DNA from: Parvibaculum sp.
GTDB lineage: Bacteria > Pseudomonadota > Alphaproteobacteria > Parvibaculales > Parvibaculaceae
DNA: 36,168 bases
Direction: 5' to 3'
Assembly: GCF_030694575.1 (NCBI RefSeq)
Contig: NZ_JAUYUS010000082.1
Location: 1-36,168 of the forward strand
The translations under genes and the position numbers were made by a program. How positions within the stretch are numbered: the stretch's first letter is position 1; each line of letters begins with the position of its first letter. Positions 7,622 through 15,870 of this stretch are shown here, piece by piece. The notes beneath the pieces are model-generated. The model was not told where the DNA came from and did no database searches. It saw only the letters and a program-made list of their open reading frames with translations.

Positions 7622-8629
7622 TTAACCCTTTTCGGCGTGTGCCTTGTGCTTCTCAAGCCGCGCCGCGATGGCGCGCGCAATCTCATCGGTAGCATTTAAT
7701 GGCTCGTACTCCCAGCTTTCAAGCTGGCCGGCAAAGGGCCGCGCCGCCCCGGTGGCGTAGATCGCATCGAGAAAGCGGCGGAATTTCGCCGAGCCGCCCT
7801 CGAGTTCGATCACATATACGGGCTTTCCGGTAAACGCCGCCTCACCGGCCATGTTGACCGAGTCGCAGGTGACGACCACGGCGTCCGCGAGGCCGAGAAA
7901 GCCGAAATAGGGGTTGTCGCCGGTGCCGTCCCACATGACGGCGGGCTTGTTCTTCAGGGCGTCCCGGATGATGCGCGCCTGCGCTTCGCCCGTGCGGCGC
8001 GACGGCGTCACCATCAGCCCTGCGCCGTAATGTTCCGCGAGCCCGGCGAGTTGTGCGCCGATCCGCGCCGCCACTTCCTCGCTCATGCGGTACACGGAAT
8101 TTGTGCCGCCGAGCAGCACGGCAACGCGCGGGCGGGGCAGGTGGGCGACACCGGGCGCGAATTTCGCCGCTTCCGCCGCAAGCCGCTCGCGCGTCAGCCG
8201 GTGGGGCGAGACCACGGTCGACAACACATTCGGGCCTTCGAGGCGGTCATGCGCAGGTGCCCAGACGAAGTCGAAATTCGATGGCGCGATGCGCGGGTCC
8301 TGCAGGATCGCGGTGAAGGTTTTGCCGCCCGACTTCCGGCGGATCATCCGCGCATAGGGAATGGACTGGCGGCCGGAGGCGATCAGCAGGTCGGGCCAGG
8401 GCGGGGCGATTTCGCCATTGGGCTCGGCGGGGCCCCAGGGCGCCAGCCAGCGCCAGGGCTTGCCGGGCGTCACGCGCTTCATCACCGGGGCCGCGCCCAG
8501 CGCCTCGGCGATGCCGAGGCCCTGCGTTTCGAAGCCGGCCATGCCATTGGTCAGCACCCAGACGCTCAAGGATGCCGCGGCGTGGCGGAAACGGCTGTCG
8601 GCGTCGCCTTTGGGGCTGTTTTCGGTCAT
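7622..8629 (-). CDS. Mitochondrial fission ELM1 family protein (DUF1022)
   Basis: A 335-aa protein of the ELM1/DUF1022 family, common in alphaproteobacteria and named after a plant mitochondrial fission factor. The fold resembles glycosyltransferase-B enzymes. Seen: VWVLTNGMAGFETQGLGIAEALG at the N-terminus, LLIASGRQSIPYAR, LQDPRIAPSNFDFVWAPAHDRLEGPNV in the middle, VLLGGTNSVYRMS opening the second Rossmann-like half, and VVVTCDSVNMAGEAAFTGKPVYVIEL near the end, which is the most diagnostic stretch. The protein looks full length. The start ATG at 8629 has no strong ribosome site. It is divergent from the Lrp-type regulator, with 118 bases between. The bacterial function is not established. 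Confidence 0.88.
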   Translation of the reverse strand: MTENSPKGDADSRFRHAAASLSVWVLTNGMAGFETQGLGIAEALGAAPVMKRVTPGKPWRWLAPWGPAEPNGEIAPPWPDLLIASGRQSIPYARMIRRKSGGKTFTAILQDPRIAPSNFDFVWAPAHDRLEGPNVLSTVVSPHRLTRERLAAEAAKFAPGVAHLPRPRVAVLLGGTNSVYRMSEEVAARIGAQLAGLAEHYGAGLMVTPSRRTGEAQARIIRDALKNKPAVMWDGTGDNPYFGFLGLADAVVVTCDSVNMAGEAAFTGKPVYVIELEGGSAKFRRFLDAIYATGAARPFAGQLESWEYEPLNATDEIARAIAARLEKHKAHAEKG

Positions 8630-8709
8630 AATCGTGCGCTATCGGGTAATTTTATTGCTGAATCGGGTCGGCATTCAGAGTAAGTAAAACGCCGCCATTC
8701 ACAAGTCAC

Positions 8710-8728
8710 GCCGGAACTATTCTCCGGC
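8710..8728. promoter_or_regulatory. Inverted repeat ahead of the Lrp-type gene
   Basis: GCCGGA (8710-8715) and TCCGGC (8723-8728) form a 6-bp dyad with a 7-base centre, 20-38 bases upstream of the regulator's start. It could be an operator for autoregulation; no other support. Confidence 0.25.
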
Positions 8729-8747
8729 AACCCCGGGGGACAGGGCC

Positions 8748-9233
8748 ATGAAACGGGCCAAGCTCGATCATATCGACCTGCAGATCCTCTCCGAGCTGCA
8801 AGCCGATGGGCGCATCACCAATGTCGATCTCGCTTCGCGCGTCGGCATTTCCGCGCCGCCTTGCCTGCGCCGCGTTCGGGCGCTCGAAAATGCGGGGTTG
8901 ATCCGCGGCTATCATGCCGATCTCAACGGCCGCGCGCTCGGCTTCGAGGTGACGGTCTTCGCGATGGTCGGGCTTCATAGCCAGGCGGAAGCCGATCTGA
9001 AGGCGTTCGAGGCGGAAGTCGCGACATGGCCGCTGGTCCGCGAATGCCACATGCTCAACGGCGAAATCGACTTCATATTGAAATGCGTCGCGCCCGACCT
9101 TTCCACCTTCCAGAGCTTCCTCACCGAAAAGCTCACGCCCGCGTCCAATGTCGCGAGCGTGCGCACCTCGCTCACCATCCGGCAGTCGAAGCACCTGCCC
9201 GGTGTGCCGCTGGAAGCGCTGGAAGAAGAGTAG
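8748..9233 (+). CDS. Lrp/AsnC family transcriptional regulator
   Basis: A 161-aa DNA-binding regulator. The N-terminal AsnC-type helix-turn-helix is plain: KLDHIDLQILSELQADGRITNVDLASRVGISAPPCLRRVRALENAGLIRGYHA (about residues 4-56). The C-terminal RAM domain follows (FEVTVFAMVGL to VRTSLTIRQSKHLPGVPL) and typically binds an amino acid and forms the octamer. The start ATG lies behind GGGGGACAGGG. Family members often autoregulate and control the divergent gene, here the ELM1-family gene, but the target is not shown by sequence. It converges on greA with only six bases between stops and no visible terminator, so antisense overlap of the two transcripts is likely. Confidence 0.95.
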   Translation: MKRAKLDHIDLQILSELQADGRITNVDLASRVGISAPPCLRRVRALENAGLIRGYHADLNGRALGFEVTVFAMVGLHSQAEADLKAFEAEVATWPLVRECHMLNGEIDFILKCVAPDLSTFQSFLTEKLTPASNVASVRTSLTIRQSKHLPGVPLEALEEE

Positions 9234-9239
9234 AGACGC

Positions 9240-9713
9240 CTAGCCGAAGCTGATCTTCAGGATTTCATAGCTCTTGCCGCCGCCGGGCGTCACGACTTCG
9301 ACGCTGTCGCCGACCGATTTGCCGATCAGGGCACGCGCCAGCGGCGAGGTGATGGAGATACGGCCCTTCTTCACATCGGCTTCAAGCTCGCCGACGATCT
9401 GGTAGGTTGATTCCTCGTCATTGTCCTCGTCGACCAGCGTGACGGTCACGCCGAACATGACGGTGTCGCCGGAGAGTTTCGTCACGTCGATGACGTCGGC
9501 GCGGGACATCTTGTCCTCAAGCTCGGCCACACGGCTTTCGTTCAGGCCCTGCTGTTCCTTCGCCGCGTGATATTCCGCGTTTTCGCTGAGATCGCCATGC
9601 GCGCGGGCTTCCGCGATCGCCTTGATGATACGCGGCCGCTCCACGGACTTCAGAAACCTGATCTCCTCTTCCAGGGACCTGTAGCCCTCGGAAGTCATTG
9701 GAACCTTTTCCAT
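9240..9713 (-). CDS. greA: Transcription elongation factor GreA
   Basis: A 157-aa GreA, the usual length. It binds in the RNA polymerase secondary channel and stimulates cleavage of backtracked RNA. Seen: the N-terminal coiled-coil ([56 protein letters not shown]) with the acidic tip residues in DLSENAEY (about 41-48), and the C-terminal FKBP-like domain ending in [35 protein letters not shown]. It lies downstream of carB on the same strand but is separated by the carB terminator, so it probably has its own promoter in 9714-9785. Confidence 0.97.
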   Translation of the reverse strand: MEKVPMTSEGYRSLEEEIRFLKSVERPRIIKAIAEARAHGDLSENAEYHAAKEQQGLNESRVAELEDKMSRADVIDVTKLSGDTVMFGVTVTLVDEDNDEESTYQIVGELEADVKKGRISITSPLARALIGKSVGDSVEVVTPGGGKSYEILKISFG

Positions 9714-9787
9714 TTCTCTCGACGATCTCTCTTGGGTTTACCGTGCCCTTGGCGGCTCCCGCCGGGCTTTCAGTCTCGTATCTTTTG

Positions 9788-9829
9788 TGAAAATCCCGCC
9801 GGGCTCCTTTCGGAGCCCCGAAGGCGGGA
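9788..9829 (-). terminator. Terminator of the car operon
   Basis: Two-part stem: 9794-9800 pairs with 9823-9829 and 9802-9807 pairs with 9812-9817, with a 4-base loop and an internal bulge. On the minus strand it is followed by ATTTTCA. It lies about 80 bases past the carB stop. Confidence 0.8.
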
Positions 9830-9910
9830 CAACCATCCGATTGTGGGGAGCGCGACGGGGCAGGTCAAATGCGATTTGCGTTGCCCGCCCGAACCCGGGC
9901 CCGCCTGTCT

Positions 9911-12900
9911 CTAAATATAGGACTGGAGAGAGGCGACTTCCAGTTGGCCCTTGCGGATGGCGTCGATGCCTTCCACGGCCGCGCGGGCGCCCGCCACGGT
10001 CGTATAGTAAGGCACCTTCATCATCAGCGCCGAGCGGCGCAGCGACATCGAATCGGAGAGCGCCTGCGCGCCTTCCGTGGTGTTGAAGACGAGGGCGACC
10101 TCGCCGTTCTTGATCGCATCCACGATATGGGGCCGGCCTTCCAGCACCTTGTTGATGGTGCCGACCTCGATGCCCTGTTCGGCGAGGTAGCGCCGCGTAC
10201 CGCCCGTCGCGATCAGCGTAAAGCCCATGTCGAGGAGCTTTTTCGCGGGCGCCACGATCTTCGCCTTGTCGCTGTCCTTCACCGACACGAAGACCGTGCC
10301 CGTCACCGGCACCTTGGTGCCGCCGCCAAGCTGGCTCTTCGCGAAGGCGACGGCGAAGCTCCTGTCGAGGCCCATCACTTCGCCGGTCGAGCGCATTTCC
10401 GGCCCGAGAATGGTGTCGACGCCGGGGAAGCGCGCGAAGGGGAAGACCGCTTCCTTCACCGCGACGCGGCCATGCGCGTTCGGCTTCAGGTCGAAGCTTG
10501 CGAGGCTTTCGCCCGCCATGACCTTGGCCGCAATCTTCGCCACCGGCTCGCCGATCACCTTTGCGACGAAGGGCACGGTGCGGGAGGCGCGCGGGTTCAC
10601 TTCGAGCACATAGATCGTGCCGTCCTGGATCGCGTATTGCACGTTCATCAGCCCGCCGACATTCAGCGCCAGCGCCATGTCGCGCGTCTGGCGTTCGATC
10701 TCGGCAATGGTTTCCGCCTTCAGCGAGTAAGGCGGCAGCGAACAGGCGCTGTCGCCGGAATGGACGCCTGCTTCCTCGATATGTTCCATGATGCCGCAGA
10801 TGACGACGTCCTTGCCGTCGCACAGCGCATCGACGTCCACTTCGATGGCGTCGCGCAGGTAATAGTCGATCAGCACCGGGCTCTTGCCGGACACGATCAC
10901 CGCCTCGGTGATGTAGCGGTCGAGATGCGCCGCGTCGCGCACGATCTCCATGCCGCGGCCGCCAAGCACGTAAGAGGGGCGGATGACGACAGGGTAGCCG
11001 ATGCGTTCGGCAATCGCCTTCGCTTCGGCGGCGGACCGCGCGATGCCGTTCGGCGGCTGCTTGAGGCCGAGCTTTCCGAGCAGCACGGAGAAGCGGTCGC
11101 GGTCTTCGGCGAGGTCGATGGCGTCGGGCGAGGTGCCGAGGATCGGCACTTTCGCGCGTTCGAGGTCGTTCGCGAGTTTCAGCGGCGTCTGGCCGCCGAA
11201 CTGCACGATGACGCCGAGAAGCGTTCCCTTCGACATTTCGAGGTCGATCAGTTCCAGCACGTCTTCGGCGGTCAGCGGTTCGAAATAGAGCCGGTCGGAC
11301 GTGTCGTAGTCGGTCGACACGGTTTCCGGGTTGCAGTTCACCATGATGCTTTCGATGCCGATTTCGTCGAGCGCGAAAGCGGCGTGGCAGCAGCAATAGT
11401 CGAATTCGATGCCCTGGCCGATGCGGTTCGGTCCGCCGCCGAGGATGATCGCCTTCTTGCGGTCCGACGGGTCTGCCTCGCAATCGGCCTTGCCGTCGAA
11501 ATCGGTCTCGTAGGTCGAATACATGTAGGGCGTCAGGCTTTCGAACTCGGCCGCGCAGGTGTCGATGCGCTTGTAGACCGGGCGCACGCCCATCTCGCGC
11601 CGTGCCTTGCGCACGGCTTCCTCTTCGGAGCCCGCGAGTTCCGCCAGCCGCGCATCGGAAAAGCCCATCGCCTTCAGCCGGCGCATTTCCGCTTTCGTCT
11701 GCGGCAGGCCTTTGCCACGCACTTCCGCTTCCGCGTCGACGAGACCCTGAAGCTGTTCGATGAACCAGGGATCGTAGGAGCAGGAGGCCTGTATCTGGTC
11801 GTGGCTCATGCCCTCGCGCAGCGCCTGCGCGATCACGAGCAGGCGGTCCGGCGTCGGGCGGCCGAGCGCGGCGCGAATGGCGTTCTTGTCGTCGCCTTCG
11901 CCCATGCCGGGCACGGTCACTTCGTTGAGGCCGGTGAGGCCCGTCTCCATCGAGCGCAGCGCCTTCTGCAGGCTCTCCTGGAAAGTGCGGCCGATGGCCA
12001 TGGCCTCGCCGACGGATTTCATCGCCGTGCCGAGCAGCTTTTCGGCGCCCGCGAATTTCTCGAAGGCGAAGCGGGGGATTTTCGTGACGACATAATCGAT
12101 GGTCGGCTCGAAGCTCGCGGGCGTGACCTTGGTGATGTCGTTCCTGAGTTCGTCCAGCGTGTAGCCGACGGCAAGCCTTGCGGCGACCTTCGCGATCGGA
12201 AAGCCCGTCGCCTTGGAGGCGAGCGCGGAGGAGCGCGAGACGCGCGGGTTCATTTCGATGACGACGAGGCGGCCGTCCTTCGGGTTGACGGCGAACTGCA
12301 CGTTGGAGCCGCCGGTCTCGACGCCGATCTCGCGCAGCACGGCGATGCTGGCGTTCCGCATCACCTGGTATTCCTTGTCGGTGAGCGTCAGCGCGGGTGC
12401 GACGGTGATGCTGTCGCCGGTGTGGACGCCCATCGGGTCGATATTCTCGATGGAGCAGATGATGATGCAGTTGTCCGCCTTGTCGCGGACGACTTCCATC
12501 TCGTATTCCTTCCAGCCGAGCACGCTTTCCTCGACCAGCACCTCGTTGACGGGGCTCGCGTCGAGGCCGCTTTCGATGATGTCGGCGAATTCCTGGCGGT
12601 TATAGGCGATGCCGCCGCCCGTGCCGCCCATGGTGAAAGAGGGGCGGATGATCGCGGGCAGGCCGACGAGTTCAAGCGCCGCAAGTGCTTCTTCCATATT
12701 GTGGGCGACGCGCGAGCGCGGGCTTTCGAGGCCGATGCGGTCCATCGCGTCGCGGAAGAGCTGGCGGTCTTCGGCCATCTCGATCGCTTCGCGCTTCGCG
12801 CCGATCATCTCGACGCCGAATTTTTCCAGCACGCCCATGTCGGCGAGCGCCAGCGCCGTGTTGAGCGCGGTCTGCCCGCCCATTGTCGGCAGCAGCGCGT

Positions 12901-13150
12901 CCGGCCGTTCCTTCTCGATGATCTTCGCGACGATTTCCGGCGTGATCGGCTCGATGTAAGTCGCGTCCGCGAGTTCCGGGTCCGTCATGATCGTGGCGGG
13001 GTTCGAGTTCACCAGGATGATCCGGTAGCCCTCGTCCTTCAGCGCCTTGCAGGCCTGCGTGCCGGAGTAGTCGAACTCGCACGCCTGCCCGATAATGATC
13101 GGCCCCGCGCCGATGATCATGATGCTTTTGATGTCTGTACGTTTGGGCAT
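9911..13150 (-). CDS. carB: Carbamoyl-phosphate synthase large subunit
   Basis: A 1079-aa subunit making carbamoyl phosphate from bicarbonate, two ATP and the ammonia delivered by CarA, for pyrimidine and arginine synthesis. Two homologous ATP-grasp halves are visible. The first opens with [23 protein letters not shown] and contains [15 protein letters not shown]; the second opens with [23 protein letters not shown] and contains [13 protein letters not shown]. An oligomerisation segment lies between them and a methylglyoxal-synthase-like allosteric domain forms the C-terminus (about 940-1079). Length is standard. The start ATG at 13150 lies 19 bases after the stop of an unrelated small gene that separates it from carA, which is unusual. 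Confidence 0.98.
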   Translation of the reverse strand: MPKRTDIKSIMIIGAGPIIIGQACEFDYSGTQACKALKDEGYRIILVNSNPATIMTDPELADATYIEPITPEIVAKIIEKERPDALLPTMGGQTALNTALALADMGVLEKFGVEMIGAKREAIEMAEDRQLFRDAMDRIGLESPRSRVAHNMEEALAALELVGLPAIIRPSFTMGGTGGGIAYNRQEFADIIESGLDASPVNEVLVEESVLGWKEYEMEVVRDKADNCIIICSIENIDPMGVHTGDSITVAPALTLTDKEYQVMRNASIAVLREIGVETGGSNVQFAVNPKDGRLVVIEMNPRVSRSSALASKATGFPIAKVAARLAVGYTLDELRNDITKVTPASFEPTIDYVVTKIPRFAFEKFAGAEKLLGTAMKSVGEAMAIGRTFQESLQKALRSMETGLTGLNEVTVPGMGEGDDKNAIRAALGRPTPDRLLVIAQALREGMSHDQIQASCSYDPWFIEQLQGLVDAEAEVRGKGLPQTKAEMRRLKAMGFSDARLAELAGSEEEAVRKARREMGVRPVYKRIDTCAAEFESLTPYMYSTYETDFDGKADCEADPSDRKKAIILGGGPNRIGQGIEFDYCCCHAAFALDEIGIESIMVNCNPETVSTDYDTSDRLYFEPLTAEDVLELIDLEMSKGTLLGVIVQFGGQTPLKLANDLERAKVPILGTSPDAIDLAEDRDRFSVLLGKLGLKQPPNGIARSAAEAKAIAERIGYPVVIRPSYVLGGRGMEIVRDAAHLDRYITEAVIVSGKSPVLIDYYLRDAIEVDVDALCDGKDVVICGIMEHIEEAGVHSGDSACSLPPYSLKAETIAEIERQTRDMALALNVGGLMNVQYAIQDGTIYVLEVNPRASRTVPFVAKVIGEPVAKIAAKVMAGESLASFDLKPNAHGRVAVKEAVFPFARFPGVDTILGPEMRSTGEVMGLDRSFAVAFAKSQLGGGTKVPVTGTVFVSVKDSDKAKIVAPAKKLLDMGFTLIATGGTRRYLAEQGIEVGTINKVLEGRPHIVDAIKNGEVALVFNTTEGAQALSDSMSLRRSALMMKVPYYTTVAGARAAVEGIDAIRKGQLEVASLQSYI

Positions 13151-13169
13151 GAGTGCTTGTCAGTCTCAG

Positions 13170-13763
13170 CTATCTGAAGAAGTCCAGAATCTTCTGGACA
13201 GATTCAGCGATTTCCGGAATTTCTTTGATCCACAAAAGGATTTCGCGAAGCAGTGAGAGCTTCGGCGTTGGAAGGTCGAGGATATTGTCGCAAATTTTCA
13301 GAAGACCTTGAACTTGCGCCCGGTCTTGTTGGGATAGGTTCGCGACTGCAATTAGTTGGATGCATTCGCCAAGTAGCCCTTTAATTTGGTCGATGGATGA
13401 ATACGACAATCGGGTGGTCGCTTTCGATTCGTCCCGCCACGTATCGGCGCCGATTTCGAAAATTTCGCTGTCGAGGTGCAAACCTTTTTCTGTCGACAGA
13501 CGTTCTCCTAATACTAAGCCGGCAATTGTGGGAGAGATGCTGCCCGAAGCGTGCGAATTTCCAATTTGGGTGAGCAATTCTTTGCTAACGAGGTCAGCGA
13601 TGGCCACGTCAATGATTGCCCGCGGAGCATCTAGATTCAGCGTTTTGCGGATTGTTCCAACCGCAAGCGCGCTGGTTCGATCTTCCAATACGATGCGGCG
13701 GTAGAAAGCGGAAAGAATCGCCCCCCTCACCTGATTGATGGTGTCTTGAAGTGCCTCTGCCAT
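13170..13763 (-). CDS. Hypothetical protein inserted between carA and carB
   Basis: A 197-aa protein I do not recognise. The start ATG at 13763 shares one base with the carA stop (TGATG), so it is translationally coupled to carA, and its stop is 19 bases before carB. The N-terminal 90 residues (ILSAFYRRIVLEDRTSALAVGTIRKTLNLD, AIIDVAIADLVSKELLTQIG, SPTIAGLVLGE) look like a winged-helix or similar small helical domain. The C-terminal half is helical, with a final amphipathic stretch LREILLWIKEIPEIAESVQKILDFF that could be a coiled-coil or interaction segment. There is no signal peptide. Base composition is clearly more AT-rich than the car genes on both sides, suggesting recent acquisition. A longer reading start inside carA is rejected because that part is out-of-frame carA sequence. 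Confidence 0.8.
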   Translation of the reverse strand: MAEALQDTINQVRGAILSAFYRRIVLEDRTSALAVGTIRKTLNLDAPRAIIDVAIADLVSKELLTQIGNSHASGSISPTIAGLVLGERLSTEKGLHLDSEIFEIGADTWRDESKATTRLSYSSIDQIKGLLGECIQLIAVANLSQQDRAQVQGLLKICDNILDLPTPKLSLLREILLWIKEIPEIAESVQKILDFFR

Positions 13764-14971
13764 CACTTCCCCTCCTCGATCAGCTTCACGAAGCGCTCGA
13801 AGAGGTAATGGGAGTCCATCGGGCCGGGAGAGGCTTCCGGGTGGTACTGGACGGAGAAGACGGGGCGGTCCTTCAGGCGGATGCCGCAATTCGAGCCGTC
13901 GAAGAGCGACACATGCGTTTCCTCGACCGTCTCCGGCAAGCTCTCGCGCGAGACGGCGAAGCCGTGGTTCATCGAGGTGATCTCCACCTTGCCGGTGGTG
14001 TAGTCCTTCACGGGATGGTTCGCGCCGTGATGGCCCTGATGCATCTTTTCCGTCTTGGCTCCGAGCGCCAGCGCCAGCATCTGGTGGCCGAGGCAGATGC
14101 CGAAGACGGGCTTGCCGCTCGCGACGAGCTTTTTGATTTCCGGCACCGCATATTCGCCGGTCGCGGCCGGATCGCCCGGGCCGTTCGACAGGAACACGCC
14201 GTCGGGGTTCATCGCCAATATGTCTTCGGCCTTGGTCTCGGCCGGAACCACCGTCACCTCGCAGCCGGTGCTCGTCAGGCAGCGCAGGATGTTGCGTTTG
14301 ATGCCGTAGTCGATGGCGACGACGCGGTGTTTCATCTCATGCCCCGGCTCGTAGCCGCAGCCCCATTTCCAGCGCGCCTCGTTCCAGGTGTAGCTCTGGC
14401 CGCAGGTCACGTCCTTCACGAGGTCGAGGCCGACCATGCCGGGCCATTCGCGCGCCTTCGCGATCAGGGCCGGAATGTCGAACTTGCCGGAGGGATCATG
14501 CGCGATCAGCCCGTCGATCGAACCCTTCTCGCGGATGCGCCGCGTCAGCGCGCGCGTGTCGAGGCCGGACAGGCCGATGATGCCGCGCGTCTTCAGCCAT
14601 TGGTCGAGATGTTTCGCCGAGCGGTAGTTGGAGGGGCTCGTGATGTCGGCCCGGATCACCATGCCGCGCACGCCGGACAGCGAGGCGAGATTGGAGGTCT
14701 CGATATCCTCGTCATTGGTGCCGACATTGCCGATATGCGGGAAGGTGAAGGTGATGATCTGGCCGGCATAGGAGGGGTCGGTCAGGATTTCCTGATAGCC
14801 CGTGATCGCCGTGTTGAAGCAGACCTCGCCGACCGCGTCGCCCACCGCGCCGACGCCGCGTCCCGGAAGCACCGTGCCGTCCTTCAGAACGAGGAGGGCG
14901 GTCGGCGTCTCGGTCGCGGTCATGGGGCTACTCGTCGCGTTGATCGGTTTGTCGGAAGAAGGCGCACTCAT
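13763..14971 (-). CDS. carA: Carbamoyl-phosphate synthase small subunit
   Basis: A 402-aa glutamine amidotransferase subunit that hydrolyses glutamine and passes ammonia to CarB. Seen: the N-terminal CarA domain (ALLVLKDGTVLPGRGVGA, GEVCFNTAITGYQEILTDPSY) and the C-terminal class-I amidotransferase domain with the nucleophile in VFGICLGHQMLAL and the His/Glu pair in VQYHPEASPGP. The frame is open far upstream, but the ATG at 14971 (MSAPSSDKPI) has a strong GGGGAGGA site and gives a normal length; an internal Met at about residue 17 is an alternative. It is the first gene of the unit carA - small unknown gene - carB, and is divergent from yqeY. Confidence 0.96.
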   Translation of the reverse strand: MSAPSSDKPINATSSPMTATETPTALLVLKDGTVLPGRGVGAVGDAVGEVCFNTAITGYQEILTDPSYAGQIITFTFPHIGNVGTNDEDIETSNLASLSGVRGMVIRADITSPSNYRSAKHLDQWLKTRGIIGLSGLDTRALTRRIREKGSIDGLIAHDPSGKFDIPALIAKAREWPGMVGLDLVKDVTCGQSYTWNEARWKWGCGYEPGHEMKHRVVAIDYGIKRNILRCLTSTGCEVTVVPAETKAEDILAMNPDGVFLSNGPGDPAATGEYAVPEIKKLVASGKPVFGICLGHQMLALALGAKTEKMHQGHHGANHPVKDYTTGKVEITSMNHGFAVSRESLPETVEETHVSLFDGSNCGIRLKDRPVFSVQYHPEASPGPMDSHYLFERFVKLIEEGK

Positions 14972-15330
14972 GCCGATTCCTCCCCGGAACATTGCGGGCC
15001 CTTGGGCGCGCGCCGTTCCGTGGCGGCTTTCGTCGACACCTTCATACTGGCAACTCCAGGGGAGGAAGCGTCCGCCATGACTTGGCGCGGGGCAAGAAAT
15101 CCCGCGCTGCAGACTCAGTTTCCCGTTGAATTTCGCGGACACTAAGGGATCGACCGATTTCCGTCAAGCTTGGCGCGCATCAAAATTAATCAATGATTTC
15201 AATGCTTTGTACTCTATGCGGCAATGCGGTCGCGGATTGCGCGGGCGCGGCCTTTGGTTTAGCGTGTGGCGCGTTTTCCGGGGGTGTGCGGCTTCGGGCC
15301 GCCGTTCCCATTCGCGTTGGAGATTGAGCG
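14972..15330. other. Intergenic region between carA and yqeY (divergent)
   Basis: 359 bases with no gene I can support. It should hold both promoters; the AT-rich patch at 15178-15225 is the likeliest promoter zone. I see no clear pyrimidine attenuator (no stem plus T-run on the carA strand). Confidence 0.4.
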
Positions 15331-15795
15331 ATGAGCCAAAGCCTGCGGGACAGCATCAAGCAAGGGCTCACGGACGCCACCAAGGCCCAGGACAAGCGCC
15401 GCATGTCGACGCTGCGCCTCATCCAGGCCGCCCTCAAGGACCGCGACATCGCGGGCCGCACCGACGGCCGCGACGCGGGCGTGAGCGATGCCGAAATCCT
15501 CGAAGTCCTCTCCAAGATGGTGAAGCAGCGCCGCGAATCGGTCGGCATGTACGAATCCGCCGGCCGCATGGAGCTTGCCCAGCAGGAGAAGGAAGAAATC
15601 GAGATCATCGAGAGCTTCCTGCCGAAGCAGCTCTCCGAGAGCGAGACGGAAGCCGCCGTCGCCGCCGTGATCGCCGAAACCGGCGCCGCCGGCATCAAGG
15701 ACATGGGCCGCGTGATGGGCGAACTGAAAAAGCGCCATGCCGGCCAGATGGACTTCGCCAAGGCCGGCGCCATCGTGAAGGCGAAGCTGACCTGA
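15331..15795 (+). CDS. GatB/YqeY domain protein
   Basis: A 154-aa YqeY-type protein related to the tail domain of the GatB amidotransferase subunit. Seen: SLRDSIKQGLTDATKAQDKRRMSTLRLIQAALKDRDI at the N-terminus, EILEVLSKMVKQRRESVGMYESAGR in the middle, EIIESFLPKQLSE, and the C-terminal GIKDMGRVMGELKKRHAGQMDFAKAGAIVKAKL, which is the family signature. The role of free-standing YqeY is not settled; tRNA-related functions are proposed. It is the first of the conserved yqeY-dnaG-rpoD series, 75 bases ahead of dnaG. The start follows TTGGAGATTGAGCG. Confidence 0.93.
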   Translation: MSQSLRDSIKQGLTDATKAQDKRRMSTLRLIQAALKDRDIAGRTDGRDAGVSDAEILEVLSKMVKQRRESVGMYESAGRMELAQQEKEEIEIIESFLPKQLSESETEAAVAAVIAETGAAGIKDMGRVMGELKKRHAGQMDFAKAGAIVKAKLT

Positions 15796-15870
15796 GCCGT
15801 CCGACTCGCTAAGGCCGGGGCCGGGTGGCACAATGGCCCCCCGATCCCCGAGCTTTGAGCATTTTATTCC

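Noticed and set aside
9869-13177. 1102-codon open frame antisense to carB
   Set aside because: It mirrors carB exactly and its product is the Arg/His/Val/Ala-rich type produced by the complementary strand of a high-GC gene; carB itself has complete family motifs.
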